A DNA stretch of 31,864 bases from CAZWAP01 sp964632005. Its GTDB lineage: Bacteria; Planctomycetota; Phycisphaerae; Sedimentisphaerales; Anaerobacaceae. A program made the translations under genes and the position numbers. The notes under the pieces are model-generated. The model had not been told where the DNA came from and did no database searches. It saw only the letters and a list, made by a program, of their open reading frames with translations. The DNA is taken from contig CAZWAP010000025.1 in NCBI GenBank assembly GCA_964632005.1, positions 1 through 31,864 on the forward strand, read 5' to 3'. Shown here one piece after another: positions 15,140 to 22,655 of the stretch; the first letter of the stretch is position 1; each line of letters opens with the position of its first letter.

Positions 15140-15928
15140 ATGGCGGAAGTATACCCATCAGATAATGAGTTACTGAACTTGCAGTGGGATAGTGAGACCG
15201 GGGTTGAGTACATAGCGACGGGCACGGCTCCGTATTACCTGGAGTTTCGCAAGCTTCTGTACCGGCTGTTGCTTGCGACGCGGCGGGCGAACGACCTGCG
15301 GGTGTACGATGAGGGTGGGCTGGATATCGGCGTCAAGCCAGGGAAGTTCTGGCTCGGCACGCAGTTGGTGAGCTACGGGGGGTCTTCGGGGAATACGCTG
15401 GCGGACGACAAGAGCGGCATCTACATATACCTGGACTCCTCGGGCAGTCTGGTTACCGACGAGTACGGCGGTTTTCCGGACATGGCGAGCACAGCTCACG
15501 TTCGGCTGGCCGTGGTGAGTACCTCCGCGGGCCAGATCGACTCGATTACGGACTGTCGGTCCGGTCACAATATTGTTGTGCCGTACGGGGCGGGCGGGAT
15601 AAGCAAGACGATAGAGGCCCACAGCAGTGATGAGACGCTCGCCGTTTCGGAGTCTGGCAGTATCCATACGAATCTCGGGGCGGGGGGTGTTGTCACGCTG
15701 ACGCTGCCGTCATCGGCGCCATCGGGCACGGTATTTAGCTTTGCGGTCCAGGCAGCAGAGGAGCTTCGTATCGACCCCGGCGCTGCGACGATTCGCGACG
15801 ACAGCGGCCAGACAGCGGGCAAGTACAAGTCGGCGGATTCCATAGGGCAGTGTATCACACTCGTGGCCGATAGCAATGGTGACTGGGTGACAGTAGCGAA
15901 AAATGGAACGTGGACGGAAGAGGCATAA
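15140..15928 (+). CDS. Putative tail fibre protein
   Basis: A 262-aa protein. The ATG at 15140 has AGGAG at 15129-15133; a TTG 15 bases earlier in frame is less likely. The N-terminal part (YRLLLATRRANDLRVYDEGG, then LDIGVKPGKFWLGTQLVSYG) and the middle strand-rich segment (GIYIYLDSSG, HVRLAVVSTSAGQIDSITDC) are typical of tail-fibre or baseplate appendage proteins that attach a fibre to the virion. The C-terminal 90 residues, rich in Gly, Ser, Thr and Ala (GAGGVVTLTLPSSAPSGTVF), resemble a fibre-tip beta domain. No enzymatic motif is seen. Confidence 0.55.
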   Translation: MAEVYPSDNELLNLQWDSETGVEYIATGTAPYYLEFRKLLYRLLLATRRANDLRVYDEGGLDIGVKPGKFWLGTQLVSYGGSSGNTLADDKSGIYIYLDSSGSLVTDEYGGFPDMASTAHVRLAVVSTSAGQIDSITDCRSGHNIVVPYGAGGISKTIEAHSSDETLAVSESGSIHTNLGAGGVVTLTLPSSAPSGTVFSFAVQAAEELRIDPGAATIRDDSGQTAGKYKSADSIGQCITLVADSNGDWVTVAKNGTWTEEA

Positions 15929-15975
15929 GGTGGGCTGAGAGAGCGTCTCGAGCGCACTTGCGCTAAGGAGCGAAA

Positions 15976-17082
15976 ATGTATTCACTGGATTCAAGTCACG
16001 TCTGGCACGTTGCGAAGAGCGGAGATGATTCCAACAGCGGTCATGCGGGTCAGTATCCGGTTGATCTTGTGAACGATGCCAAGTTGACGATCGGAGCGGC
16101 GGTATCAGCGGCGGGCGACGGCGACACGGTCGTTATCTGGCCGGGTGACTACACCGAGAATGTGAATTTCGGGACGAAGGCTCTGACATTGGTCGGGACC
16201 GGTCGATACAGGTCGCGGATCATTCCTGCGAGCGGCTCAGGGGTCGTAGTGGGTGACAACAGCGTACTTCTGGGCCTGTCGGTGGAGGCCCTGGCGCCGG
16301 GCGCAAAAGCTGTGGACGCGTCGGACAAGACAAACGTCGTCATCGAGGGCTGCGATTTCTACGGCGGGTATCACGGGTTGTATGCGTACGGTGCGTCGCA
16401 CCTTTTTCTGCGGGACTGCGGTATCCGGGGCAAATATAACGGTTGCAGCTTGAGTTCGGCCGAGCAGGTTGTTGTGGCCGATTGTGTATTTGTCGCCTAC
16501 GGGACGTACAGCAGCAGCATGGACTGTCGAGCCCTGTTCGGAGCCGGTGCAGGCGTTTACACTGATTGCGTCTTCAAGGCTGAGCGGAACGATACATCCG
16601 ACAGGGCTAACGGGGCTGTTTACTGTGCGTCGGGCAGCCTGGTTGTGTTCAGGGGCTGCATCCTCGAGGCCACTGCCGGGGCCGGTCATACCGGGCAGGC
16701 ATACGGGATACTGGTCAGCGGTTCGGGTGCGGCGGTGGTGCTTGAAGGCTGTGCGATAACGTCGTCTTCGGCGAATGCTGGTTCCGGGCCTTATGATCTC
16801 TGGCAGGTGGACGGGAGGCTCGTAGTGTGCGGATGCGCGTATGAGACCAGCAGCGGTTCGATCGAGCAGGCAGGCAGCGGCTGGGCCGAGGCGGTCAAGG
16901 CTGAAGCTGACGCGGCATTGAGGGGCTTGAGGGTTGATAGAGCGGCGAAGGTTCTCGTGAACAAGGCCGTTCAGAACAAGCTAAGTGGAGCGATCTCGTA
17001 TTACGACGACGACGGTCAGACAGTGTTTATGACGCACACACCGAGCGAGGCGGAAACCACGATAACGAGGACGCCGGGATGA
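15976..17082 (+). CDS. Right-handed beta-helix protein, tailspike-like
   Basis: A 368-aa protein whose residues about 10-290 form a parallel beta-helix. It opens with the pectate-lyase-superfamily start (VAKSGDDSNSG, then TIGAAVSAAGDGDTVVIWPG) and continues with turn repeats of the form NVVIEGCDF, LFLRDCGI, VVVADCVF and VVFRGCIL, each about 22-25 residues apart with Cys or Gly at the corner. Such folds make phage tailspikes that bind and sometimes cut surface polysaccharide. I see no clear catalytic acid pair, so binding is safer than hydrolysis. AAGGAG precedes the ATG. A 5-bp hairpin (AGCGC ACTT GCGCT at about 15951-15964) sits just before the ribosome site. Confidence 0.72.
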   Translation: MYSLDSSHVWHVAKSGDDSNSGHAGQYPVDLVNDAKLTIGAAVSAAGDGDTVVIWPGDYTENVNFGTKALTLVGTGRYRSRIIPASGSGVVVGDNSVLLGLSVEALAPGAKAVDASDKTNVVIEGCDFYGGYHGLYAYGASHLFLRDCGIRGKYNGCSLSSAEQVVVADCVFVAYGTYSSSMDCRALFGAGAGVYTDCVFKAERNDTSDRANGAVYCASGSLVVFRGCILEATAGAGHTGQAYGILVSGSGAAVVLEGCAITSSSANAGSGPYDLWQVDGRLVVCGCAYETSSGSIEQAGSGWAEAVKAEADAALRGLRVDRAAKVLVNKAVQNKLSGAISYYDDDGQTVFMTHTPSEAETTITRTPG

Positions 17083-17115
17083 GAATGGCGGTCTTGCGTT
17101 CAGGGGAGACGATCA

Positions 17116-17511
17116 ATGGGCGGTTTTGGCGGGTATCTGGAGGACAGGGTTTTGGACCATATTTTCGGCAAGGCGGGTTACACGCCGCCGACTATCTATG
17201 TAGCTTTATCAACGGCAGATCCTCTGGATGACGGTTCGGGGTTGTCCGAGCCGAGCGGCGATGGTTATTCCCGGGCTCAGACGTCTGCGGCCGACTGGAG
17301 TGCGGCCTGCAGTGGGACAACTGAAAATGCCGGGGCGGTAACCTTCAACGAGGCGACCGGCGAGTGGGGGAGTATAACACACTTTGCTCTTATGGATGCC
17401 GCATCGGGAGGTAATATGCTGATTTACGGGGCGCTGGATGTATCAAGGTCTATCGGTAGTGGTGATCAGCCGGAGTTTGCGGCCGGTAGTCTGCAGATTT
17501 CGCTGGATTAA
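17116..17511 (+). CDS. Small phage tail-fibre-family protein
   Basis: A 131-aa protein of a family often seen in phage fibre regions. It shows the typical course: a helix (YLEDRVLDHIFG), then PTIYVALSTADPLDDGSGLS, a GYSRAQ strand, TFNEATGEWGSITHFALMDA, GGNMLIYGALDVSRSIGSGD and a final AAGSLQISLD. Members are annotated as tail fibre or virion proteins. GGGGAG sits about eight bases before the ATG. Its exact role is unknown, but membership in this phage family is clear to me from the WG-x-I-THFALMDA-x-SGGNxLxYGAL pattern. Confidence 0.72.
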   Translation: MGGFGGYLEDRVLDHIFGKAGYTPPTIYVALSTADPLDDGSGLSEPSGDGYSRAQTSAADWSAACSGTTENAGAVTFNEATGEWGSITHFALMDAASGGNMLIYGALDVSRSIGSGDQPEFAAGSLQISLD

Positions 17512-17532
17512 GGCAGCGAGGAGGATTTTGCC

Positions 17533-18009
17533 ATGGCAGATATTAAGAGCAAATATGTGACTGCATCGGATGTAACGATAACCCTGGCGTCGTTGGCCAA
17601 CGGCGCGACACGGCAGTCGGATGCGATTGACAATACGGCCAATCTTTATCTTGATGCCCTCGTGCAGCTGAAGGTAAAGACCGGCACGACGGTCAGCGGA
17701 GATCTTCAGGTGCTCGTTTATGCCTATGCTACTGTTGACTCATCCGGTTTGGGCTATAGCGGCGGCGCATCTGGCAGCGATTCTGCCTTTTCGGGCACGC
17801 TGGATAACACGAAGCTCATAGGGATTATCAGCACGCCGGTGGCGGCGACAGCTTACGAATCTGATCTTATGAGCGTGGCAGCGGCTTTTGGCGGTGTTTT
17901 GCCTGGCGAGTGGGGGATTATCGTTGAGAACAGAACCGGTTCGGCTCTCGATTCGGCCGAGGCCAATCACGTCAAGAAATACGTGGGCGTTCTGGCACAG
18001 TCGGTATAG
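17533..18009 (+). CDS. Phage virion-type protein of unknown function
   Basis: A 158-aa all-beta protein (LYLDALVQLKVKTGTTVSGD, then LQVLVYAYATVDSS and EWGIIVENRTGSALDS). Such proteins accompany the family encoded at 17116 in phage fibre clusters. GAGGAGGA lies nine bases before the ATG, one of the best ribosome sites in the cluster. The stop is two bases before the next gene. No further function can be read. Confidence 0.55.
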   Translation: MADIKSKYVTASDVTITLASLANGATRQSDAIDNTANLYLDALVQLKVKTGTTVSGDLQVLVYAYATVDSSGLGYSGGASGSDSAFSGTLDNTKLIGIISTPVAATAYESDLMSVAAAFGGVLPGEWGIIVENRTGSALDSAEANHVKKYVGVLAQSV

Positions 18010-18011
18010 CG

Positions 18012-19526
18012 ATGCTTTTTGTTACTGATTACAAGCTAAAACCACCGTTGGTAGGGCGGGTGCAACCTGGTCATCCGCTTGCGCAGGGGCTGATCGGCTG
18101 TTGGCTGTTTAACGAGAGGAGCGGATATACTGTACACGATGCAAGCGGCCAGCGAAATAACGGCAGTTTGAATGACGGGACGACCTGGGGGCCCTCAAGA
18201 TTCGGCCTGGGTGTAGAATTTGAAAGTGATGGCTATGTCGATTGTGGAGGACCGAAGCCGTGGAACACAATCGGTGACGTAACGGTTAGCCTTTGGGTGA
18301 AGGATGCCGGGACGGGCATTGCTGGATGGGTGTTCAATAAATTTTATTCTACCGCCGACGGGTGGGGCCTCTACAAAAGCGCCGCCAATTATCTTGGCAT
18401 CTATGATGATATTGATAATGCCGACAGTGGCCGGTACTACACGGCTATCGAGCCGGGCGATTGGTATCACGTTGTCGCGAGTATGAAAAGCTTAGAAAAT
18501 AGGCTTTATCTCGATGGAGTTTTGATAGGTTCCGGGGGATATTCGGCGGACAACTGGTCGAGTTTTGGCGGGAATTTCTATATTGCGGCGAGGGGTAACG
18601 GGTCCACTTTTTACGACGGCGTCATTGACCATGTGATGGTCTGGAGGCGCGCTTTATCCGATGGTGAAGTGGCCTGGCTTTACCGCGAGCCCTTCGCGAT
18701 GTTCGACAGTCGTGCCCGGTCAGTGTTGATGTACATACCAGGGCAGGCGGTTGTGAGCCTCTGCGGTGCGGCTGGGGGCCGACTGGGCTGCACGGGCGGG
18801 AGCATCCGACTTGCAGATGAGGTTACCGAGGATATGCTGGGTCGGGCCTGGCTTAGAGACGCCCTGTTTGCCGGTATGACGGCCAACGCATTCAAGCTGG
18901 GCACTACGCTGGGCCTGGGGTGGTTCTGGGTCCGCCTGGGGGGCTGCTCCGCACTTTACCGCGGCCCTGGAATGGACGGTATCGAGTTCGGGCGGATATT
19001 AAGCGTGGACGGCCCTGATGCTGAGACCGTCTCGCCGCCCGACTGGGTTGAGCACGAGAGCGGCTCGAGGTACTTCTACGTCCTTCGGCGGTTCAACCGC
19101 TGCGGCATTCCGGAGCAGAGCCTTGGTGCTGCGGTGGCGGTTTCGATAGGTGGCGATGGTGGGCTGGCCGAGCGAGAACCAAACAAGGTTTTCAGTGTGA
19201 GGGCGGAGGTAGTGGAGGGTGAGAAGGTTCGAGTCGTCTGGTTTTACAGCCCGCTGGGCCAGCAATCCGAGCCGACCTGTTTTAACGTGTACTCTGACGG
19301 CGGGACGGGGCAGGTTGACTACGCCGATCCGCTGGCGATGGTTTCGTATCGGGGCTGCTGTTACTACAGTTACGTAAGTGATGGGTTGAGTCCCGGCCGA
19401 TACCTTTTTGCAGTCAGAGCGCGGGATGCCGAGGGGGCCGAAGATGGTTCTACGTGTCCGGTGGCGATTGAGCTTTCTGGTGATGGGCCGAATTCGGCTG
19501 GGATTTTGAATGTTGGAGCACTTTGA
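18012..19526 (+). CDS. LamG-domain adhesin-like phage protein with C-terminal FN3-like domain
   Basis: A 504-aa protein. Residues about 20-220 are a concanavalin-A/LamG domain: the opening HPLAQGLIGCWLFNERSG, the DASGQRNNGSLNDG loop, VTVSLWVKDAG, DWYHVVASMKSLENRLYLDG and DHVMVWRRALSDGEVAWLYR form a near-complete family signature. Such lectin-like domains bind sugars or proteins. The middle (about 245-340) is not recognised. The C-terminal 110 residues are fibronectin-like and share FNVYSDGGTGQVDYADPL with the product of 14343-15119. Only two bases separate it from the previous gene and no good ribosome site is seen, so translation is likely coupled. It is the most obvious receptor-binding candidate of the cluster. 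Confidence 0.78.
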   Translation: MLFVTDYKLKPPLVGRVQPGHPLAQGLIGCWLFNERSGYTVHDASGQRNNGSLNDGTTWGPSRFGLGVEFESDGYVDCGGPKPWNTIGDVTVSLWVKDAGTGIAGWVFNKFYSTADGWGLYKSAANYLGIYDDIDNADSGRYYTAIEPGDWYHVVASMKSLENRLYLDGVLIGSGGYSADNWSSFGGNFYIAARGNGSTFYDGVIDHVMVWRRALSDGEVAWLYREPFAMFDSRARSVLMYIPGQAVVSLCGAAGGRLGCTGGSIRLADEVTEDMLGRAWLRDALFAGMTANAFKLGTTLGLGWFWVRLGGCSALYRGPGMDGIEFGRILSVDGPDAETVSPPDWVEHESGSRYFYVLRRFNRCGIPEQSLGAAVAVSIGGDGGLAEREPNKVFSVRAEVVEGEKVRVVWFYSPLGQQSEPTCFNVYSDGGTGQVDYADPLAMVSYRGCCYYSYVSDGLSPGRYLFAVRARDAEGAEDGSTCPVAIELSGDGPNSAGILNVGAL

Positions 19527-19546
19527 AAGCTCGGGAGTTCCTCGGG

Positions 19547-21385
19547 ATGTGCAACAGGGTTGACTTCTACCAATCTGCTGCGAGCCGACTTGCACTGCCG
19601 GCCGCATCTGTGTCAGTCGAAGTTGATGGTTCATTATCTGCGGTTCTCGAGCCGGTGGAGATCGTTCGGAGCGGCTGGCCCGAGTTTGGCTGGGCAAGGC
19701 TGGCTTGTAATCCGGCGGCTTATGCAGGGGGTCGGCTGCGGGCCGTCGAAGAAATTGCAGGTGAGTTTGCTATGGGCGCATCCGTTCGCATCGAGCATTA
19801 CTACAATGGTACCGCACCGCGTCCGGGAGTTAGCGGTCTGCCGATATTCTGCGGCCATGTAGAGCGTATCGAGACCACACTTGGGCCTGAGGGGCCGCTG
19901 GTTGAGATCACCGCCAGGGACTTTAGTGCTCACCTGGAGCGTATTACGGTGTACGGCCGGCGTGTGGCTCGGGCGGAGGATGGGACAGTATTCCTGGCCG
20001 GCCTTGACACCGTTTTCAATCCGGATGGGTTGCCGAACGCCTACCCGGTTCCGGTTCGGTACGGTGGACGAAGCTATACGGTGTTCTGCGCCGACGATTC
20101 GGGGGGCAGGCCGTGGCGATATGCCGAGGTAATCGATTACTTGCTTGGGGAGTACCTGTCCGGCCGGCAGCTGCAAAGACCGAGCCTCGAGCGGTTAGAA
20201 GCCTTGACCGAAGGGCTCGTGGTTCGGGACCTCGATGTTACAGGCCTGAGTGTGCTCGAGGCACTGCATCGCTGCTGTGAGAGGCTGGGCCTGCGATTCA
20301 AGTTTGTACCGGCTCTTGTTCCTACGGGTCCTGCAGAGGCGATGGTGTTCTATAGAGCCGGGGCCGGCAGGGCCGTGGAGTTGAACTGTCAGCCTGCTGG
20401 CAGGCAGCTCAGCATATCCGGGACGAACGTAGCGCAGTTGCACAGTCGGCGCAGCTTCCAGCCGGTTACACACAAGTACATCGGGCAGGGGGACTTCAAG
20501 GTATTCGAGGCGACGTTCGATCTGGTAAAGGCGTGGGACCCCAACCTGGAGGACACCGTTTATGATACGTTTTCACCCTCGACGAATCCCCACTTCTACA
20601 GGGTAAAAGATGTATATCGCAAGTGGTGTCTTAATGAAGCGGGCGACTACGCCGGCCAACCGTACAACCAGGGTGATGCGTTCGACTTCTCTAAGATATT
20701 TGGGACGGAGGACTATGCGCCCCGGCGAAGGCGCTTCCGGCCGGCCCTGACAGCGGATAAGCAGGGCAAGTCGTTGGGCTACTTTTTGGAAGTCTCGTAC
20801 GATGGGGGCGATAACTGGTGGCAGTATCTCCACGCTTTCAACATCCTGCTGGATGAATGTGGAGTATGGCTCAGCAGTGACCGGCTCGATATGAACACGT
20901 GGGTGGCGGCGCTGAAGGGGTTGTTGAAGTTCAGGATCACCGCCTCGGTAGTCGGCGATGAACGGCTCTGGTGCACTGTCGCCGATGGCCCGGTTAACTC
21001 GACGGCTCCGGTGATTGAGCAGGTTATCACAGTGCCCCGCCGATTCAAGTATCGCAAGGTCTCCAGCAACAGCATCTTTGCAAACGGCTCGGATGAGGGG
21101 TTGGGTGCTGCCGACCAGGTCGATGATACCGAGGCCCTGTACGAGTATATCCGGCACGTAGCGAACGCTTCGGGTCGGGTTATCGAAACGATCGACGTGC
21201 AGACGCCTTTTGTTCTACTGAACTATGAGCTGGGCGACAGGGTCGTGGCAAGTCCTGAAAGCAGAGACCTGTTTTCCACAAGGACTGACAACCGCAGCGT
21301 CAGTTGGATCGAGCGGGTGCGGATGGATTTTCGAGAGCAGCGGACGGATTTGAGGATCATTCGCAGGAGGGGCAGGCGATTATGA
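19547..21385 (+). CDS. Baseplate-hub-like tail protein
   Basis: A 612-aa protein. I prefer the ATG at 19547, with GGGAG at 19533-19537; a TTG at 19523, overlapping the preceding stop, is also possible. Residues about 15-140 follow the course of a tail hub or late-control-D-type domain: a strand-rich start (SVSVEVDGSLSAVLEPVEIV), AMGASVRIEHYYNG, then FCGHVERIETTLGPEGPLVE and ITARDFSAHLERI. The 'interface, G-x-V, ARD, L' pattern is that of gp27/GpD-like hubs. The rest is large, with aromatic-rich loops (FLEVSYDGGDNWWQYLHAFN). No lysozyme domain is seen. The downstream gene starts inside its stop codon. No tape-measure or tail-tube gene accompanies it. Confidence 0.55.
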   Translation: MCNRVDFYQSAASRLALPAASVSVEVDGSLSAVLEPVEIVRSGWPEFGWARLACNPAAYAGGRLRAVEEIAGEFAMGASVRIEHYYNGTAPRPGVSGLPIFCGHVERIETTLGPEGPLVEITARDFSAHLERITVYGRRVARAEDGTVFLAGLDTVFNPDGLPNAYPVPVRYGGRSYTVFCADDSGGRPWRYAEVIDYLLGEYLSGRQLQRPSLERLEALTEGLVVRDLDVTGLSVLEALHRCCERLGLRFKFVPALVPTGPAEAMVFYRAGAGRAVELNCQPAGRQLSISGTNVAQLHSRRSFQPVTHKYIGQGDFKVFEATFDLVKAWDPNLEDTVYDTFSPSTNPHFYRVKDVYRKWCLNEAGDYAGQPYNQGDAFDFSKIFGTEDYAPRRRRFRPALTADKQGKSLGYFLEVSYDGGDNWWQYLHAFNILLDECGVWLSSDRLDMNTWVAALKGLLKFRITASVVGDERLWCTVADGPVNSTAPVIEQVITVPRRFKYRKVSSNSIFANGSDEGLGAADQVDDTEALYEYIRHVANASGRVIETIDVQTPFVLLNYELGDRVVASPESRDLFSTRTDNRSVSWIERVRMDFREQRTDLRIIRRRGRRL

Positions 21386-21717
21386 GCAGCGGGCTTGATG
21401 GAGGTGAGAGCCGGCAGCTTCTCGGAAGGCTCGTCCGTGAGGGCACCGGCGGCGTGGGGGAGGTATCGGCGGTGACTTCGCCTGGCGCCAGGGCGGCTGC
21501 GTGGGCCATAAAGGTCAAGAGCCACTTGTCTTACAATGTGTACAACGTCGTTACGGTCGTGGTGGGCGAGGCCGGCACGTGGCCCCTTGAGATAGGCCAG
21601 CAGACCGAGGCGGTGAACCTGGCCGAATCCTTCGAGACCGAGGGGGTCCTGGCGGCAGGGACATACGCGGTTATGTTCAGGGTGGGAGATAAGAACGTTT
21701 TCTACGCGGTGCCGTGA
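21382..21717 (+). CDS. Small phage protein of unknown function
   Basis: A 111-aa protein starting at the ATG that overlaps the preceding stop (ATGA at 21382-21385), with AGGAGGGG a short way upstream. Two parts are visible: a Gly/Ala-rich start and a strand-rich C-terminal half (YNVYNVVTVVVGEAGTWPLE, then VLAAGTYAVMFRVGDKNVFY). The second half resembles short beta-sandwich proteins found after hub or fibre genes in phage clusters, but I cannot assign a function. Longer in-frame versions starting at 21304 lie inside the hub gene and are unlikely. Confidence 0.5.
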   Translation: MSSGLDGGESRQLLGRLVREGTGGVGEVSAVTSPGARAAAWAIKVKSHLSYNVYNVVTVVVGEAGTWPLEIGQQTEAVNLAESFETEGVLAAGTYAVMFRVGDKNVFYAVP

Positions 21718-21747
21718 GCGTCGCGGCGGCTGGGGAGGTGCCTGGCA

Positions 21748-22029
21748 ATGGGGGACGGCAATTCCAGATCGTGGCAGTTGAATCGCCAGATCAACGTTTC
21801 AACGCTGGTCCAGCTGGTGCTGCTGGCCGGCCTGATCATCGGCAGCTATATCAACTTGCAAAGACAACTCGACCTGCTCCAGCGCGACGTCACAATGCTG
21901 CTGCAGTGCCAGAAGGACTTCAGCCGAAAGCTCGAAGACCTCTCAGCCAAGAGTATCTCGTATGAGTATCGTCTGCGTGCGTTAGAGAGAGTTCCGAGAG
22001 CGAATGACAGGGTGGATGAGAATTTTTGA
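21748..22029 (+). CDS. Small membrane protein with coiled coil, possible inner spanin or holin
   Basis: A 93-aa protein. It has a short N-terminus (GDGNSRSWQLNRQINVSTL), one membrane segment at about residues 21-37 (VQLVLLAGLIIGSYINL) and a charged heptad region (QRQLDLLQRDVTMLLQCQKD, then FSRKLEDLSAKSISYEYRLR). The topology, N-terminal anchor followed by a coiled coil, is that of inner-membrane spanins; a one-TM holin is an alternative. GGGGAGG lies about 10 bases before the ATG. The next gene, a lipoprotein, begins 17 bases later, the arrangement expected of an inner/outer spanin pair. Function is inference from architecture. Confidence 0.55.
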   Translation: MGDGNSRSWQLNRQINVSTLVQLVLLAGLIIGSYINLQRQLDLLQRDVTMLLQCQKDFSRKLEDLSAKSISYEYRLRALERVPRANDRVDENF

Positions 22030-22046
22030 CGGGAGGGAAGCGTAAG

Positions 22047-22655
22047 ATGAGAAGGGTTTTTTGGGGTAGCTTTAGAGCGTCTCTTTCATTTTGCATTTTG
22101 GCATTTGTGTTTTTGTTTCTTGGTTGTGAGAGTTTTCGCTTTGCACCGAGCCAGAGGCAGAAGCAGCTTGCCTGGTTGCACAATCGCACTGCTCTGGCGG
22201 CAGCACGGACTGCCAGGTCGGAGGGCGCATCGGCTGAGCTTCAGGATTTGACCGGGCTTGCCGAATTGCAGAGCCGGGCCTTTACCGCCTACTTTGGACT
22301 GCCGAGGGAGTTTCCCGCCGCTGAGACGGTCGATGATATTCTGAGCGAGTCGAACCGTCAGGTTGCTGCCCTGGCCATTGAGGATTCGAGGGCCCGGCCG
22401 AACCCCTGGGACCTGGCCGACGCAGTGCTGGAGCTCGGCATCGGGATCTCTGCGCTGCTCGGCGGGGTCTACGGCGCCAGAGCGGCGAAGTTCTTGAAGG
22501 ACGCACGCGCCAAGTCCAGGGCCCTCAAAGAGATCATCGCGGGCAACGAGCTATTCAAGAAGAACAACCAGCCCCAGGTCGAGGCCTTCAAGCAGGCCCA
22601 TGCGAACCAGTCGCCGCAGACGCGGCAGATCGTTGCACAGCTCAAGACTGGTTAG
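22047..22655 (+). CDS. Lipoprotein at the end of the phage cluster, possible lysis protein
   Basis: A 202-aa predicted lipoprotein. GGGAGGGAAG at 22031-22040 fixes the ATG at 22047; a TTG at 22026 in frame is unlikely. The signal peptide ends in LFLGC with Cys27. Residues about 34-115 are helical and polar, and about 116-150 contain a moderately hydrophobic stretch (LADAVLELGIGISALLGGVY). The end is basic and helical (KFLKDARAKSRALKEIIAGN). Together with the preceding small membrane protein it could form an outer/inner spanin pair, though it is longer than usual outer spanins. The stop codon lies within the 3' end of the convergent TPR gene (14-bp overlap). Confidence 0.55.
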   Translation: MRRVFWGSFRASLSFCILAFVFLFLGCESFRFAPSQRQKQLAWLHNRTALAAARTARSEGASAELQDLTGLAELQSRAFTAYFGLPREFPAAETVDDILSESNRQVAALAIEDSRARPNPWDLADAVLELGIGISALLGGVYGARAAKFLKDARAKSRALKEIIAGNELFKKNNQPQVEAFKQAHANQSPQTRQIVAQLKTG

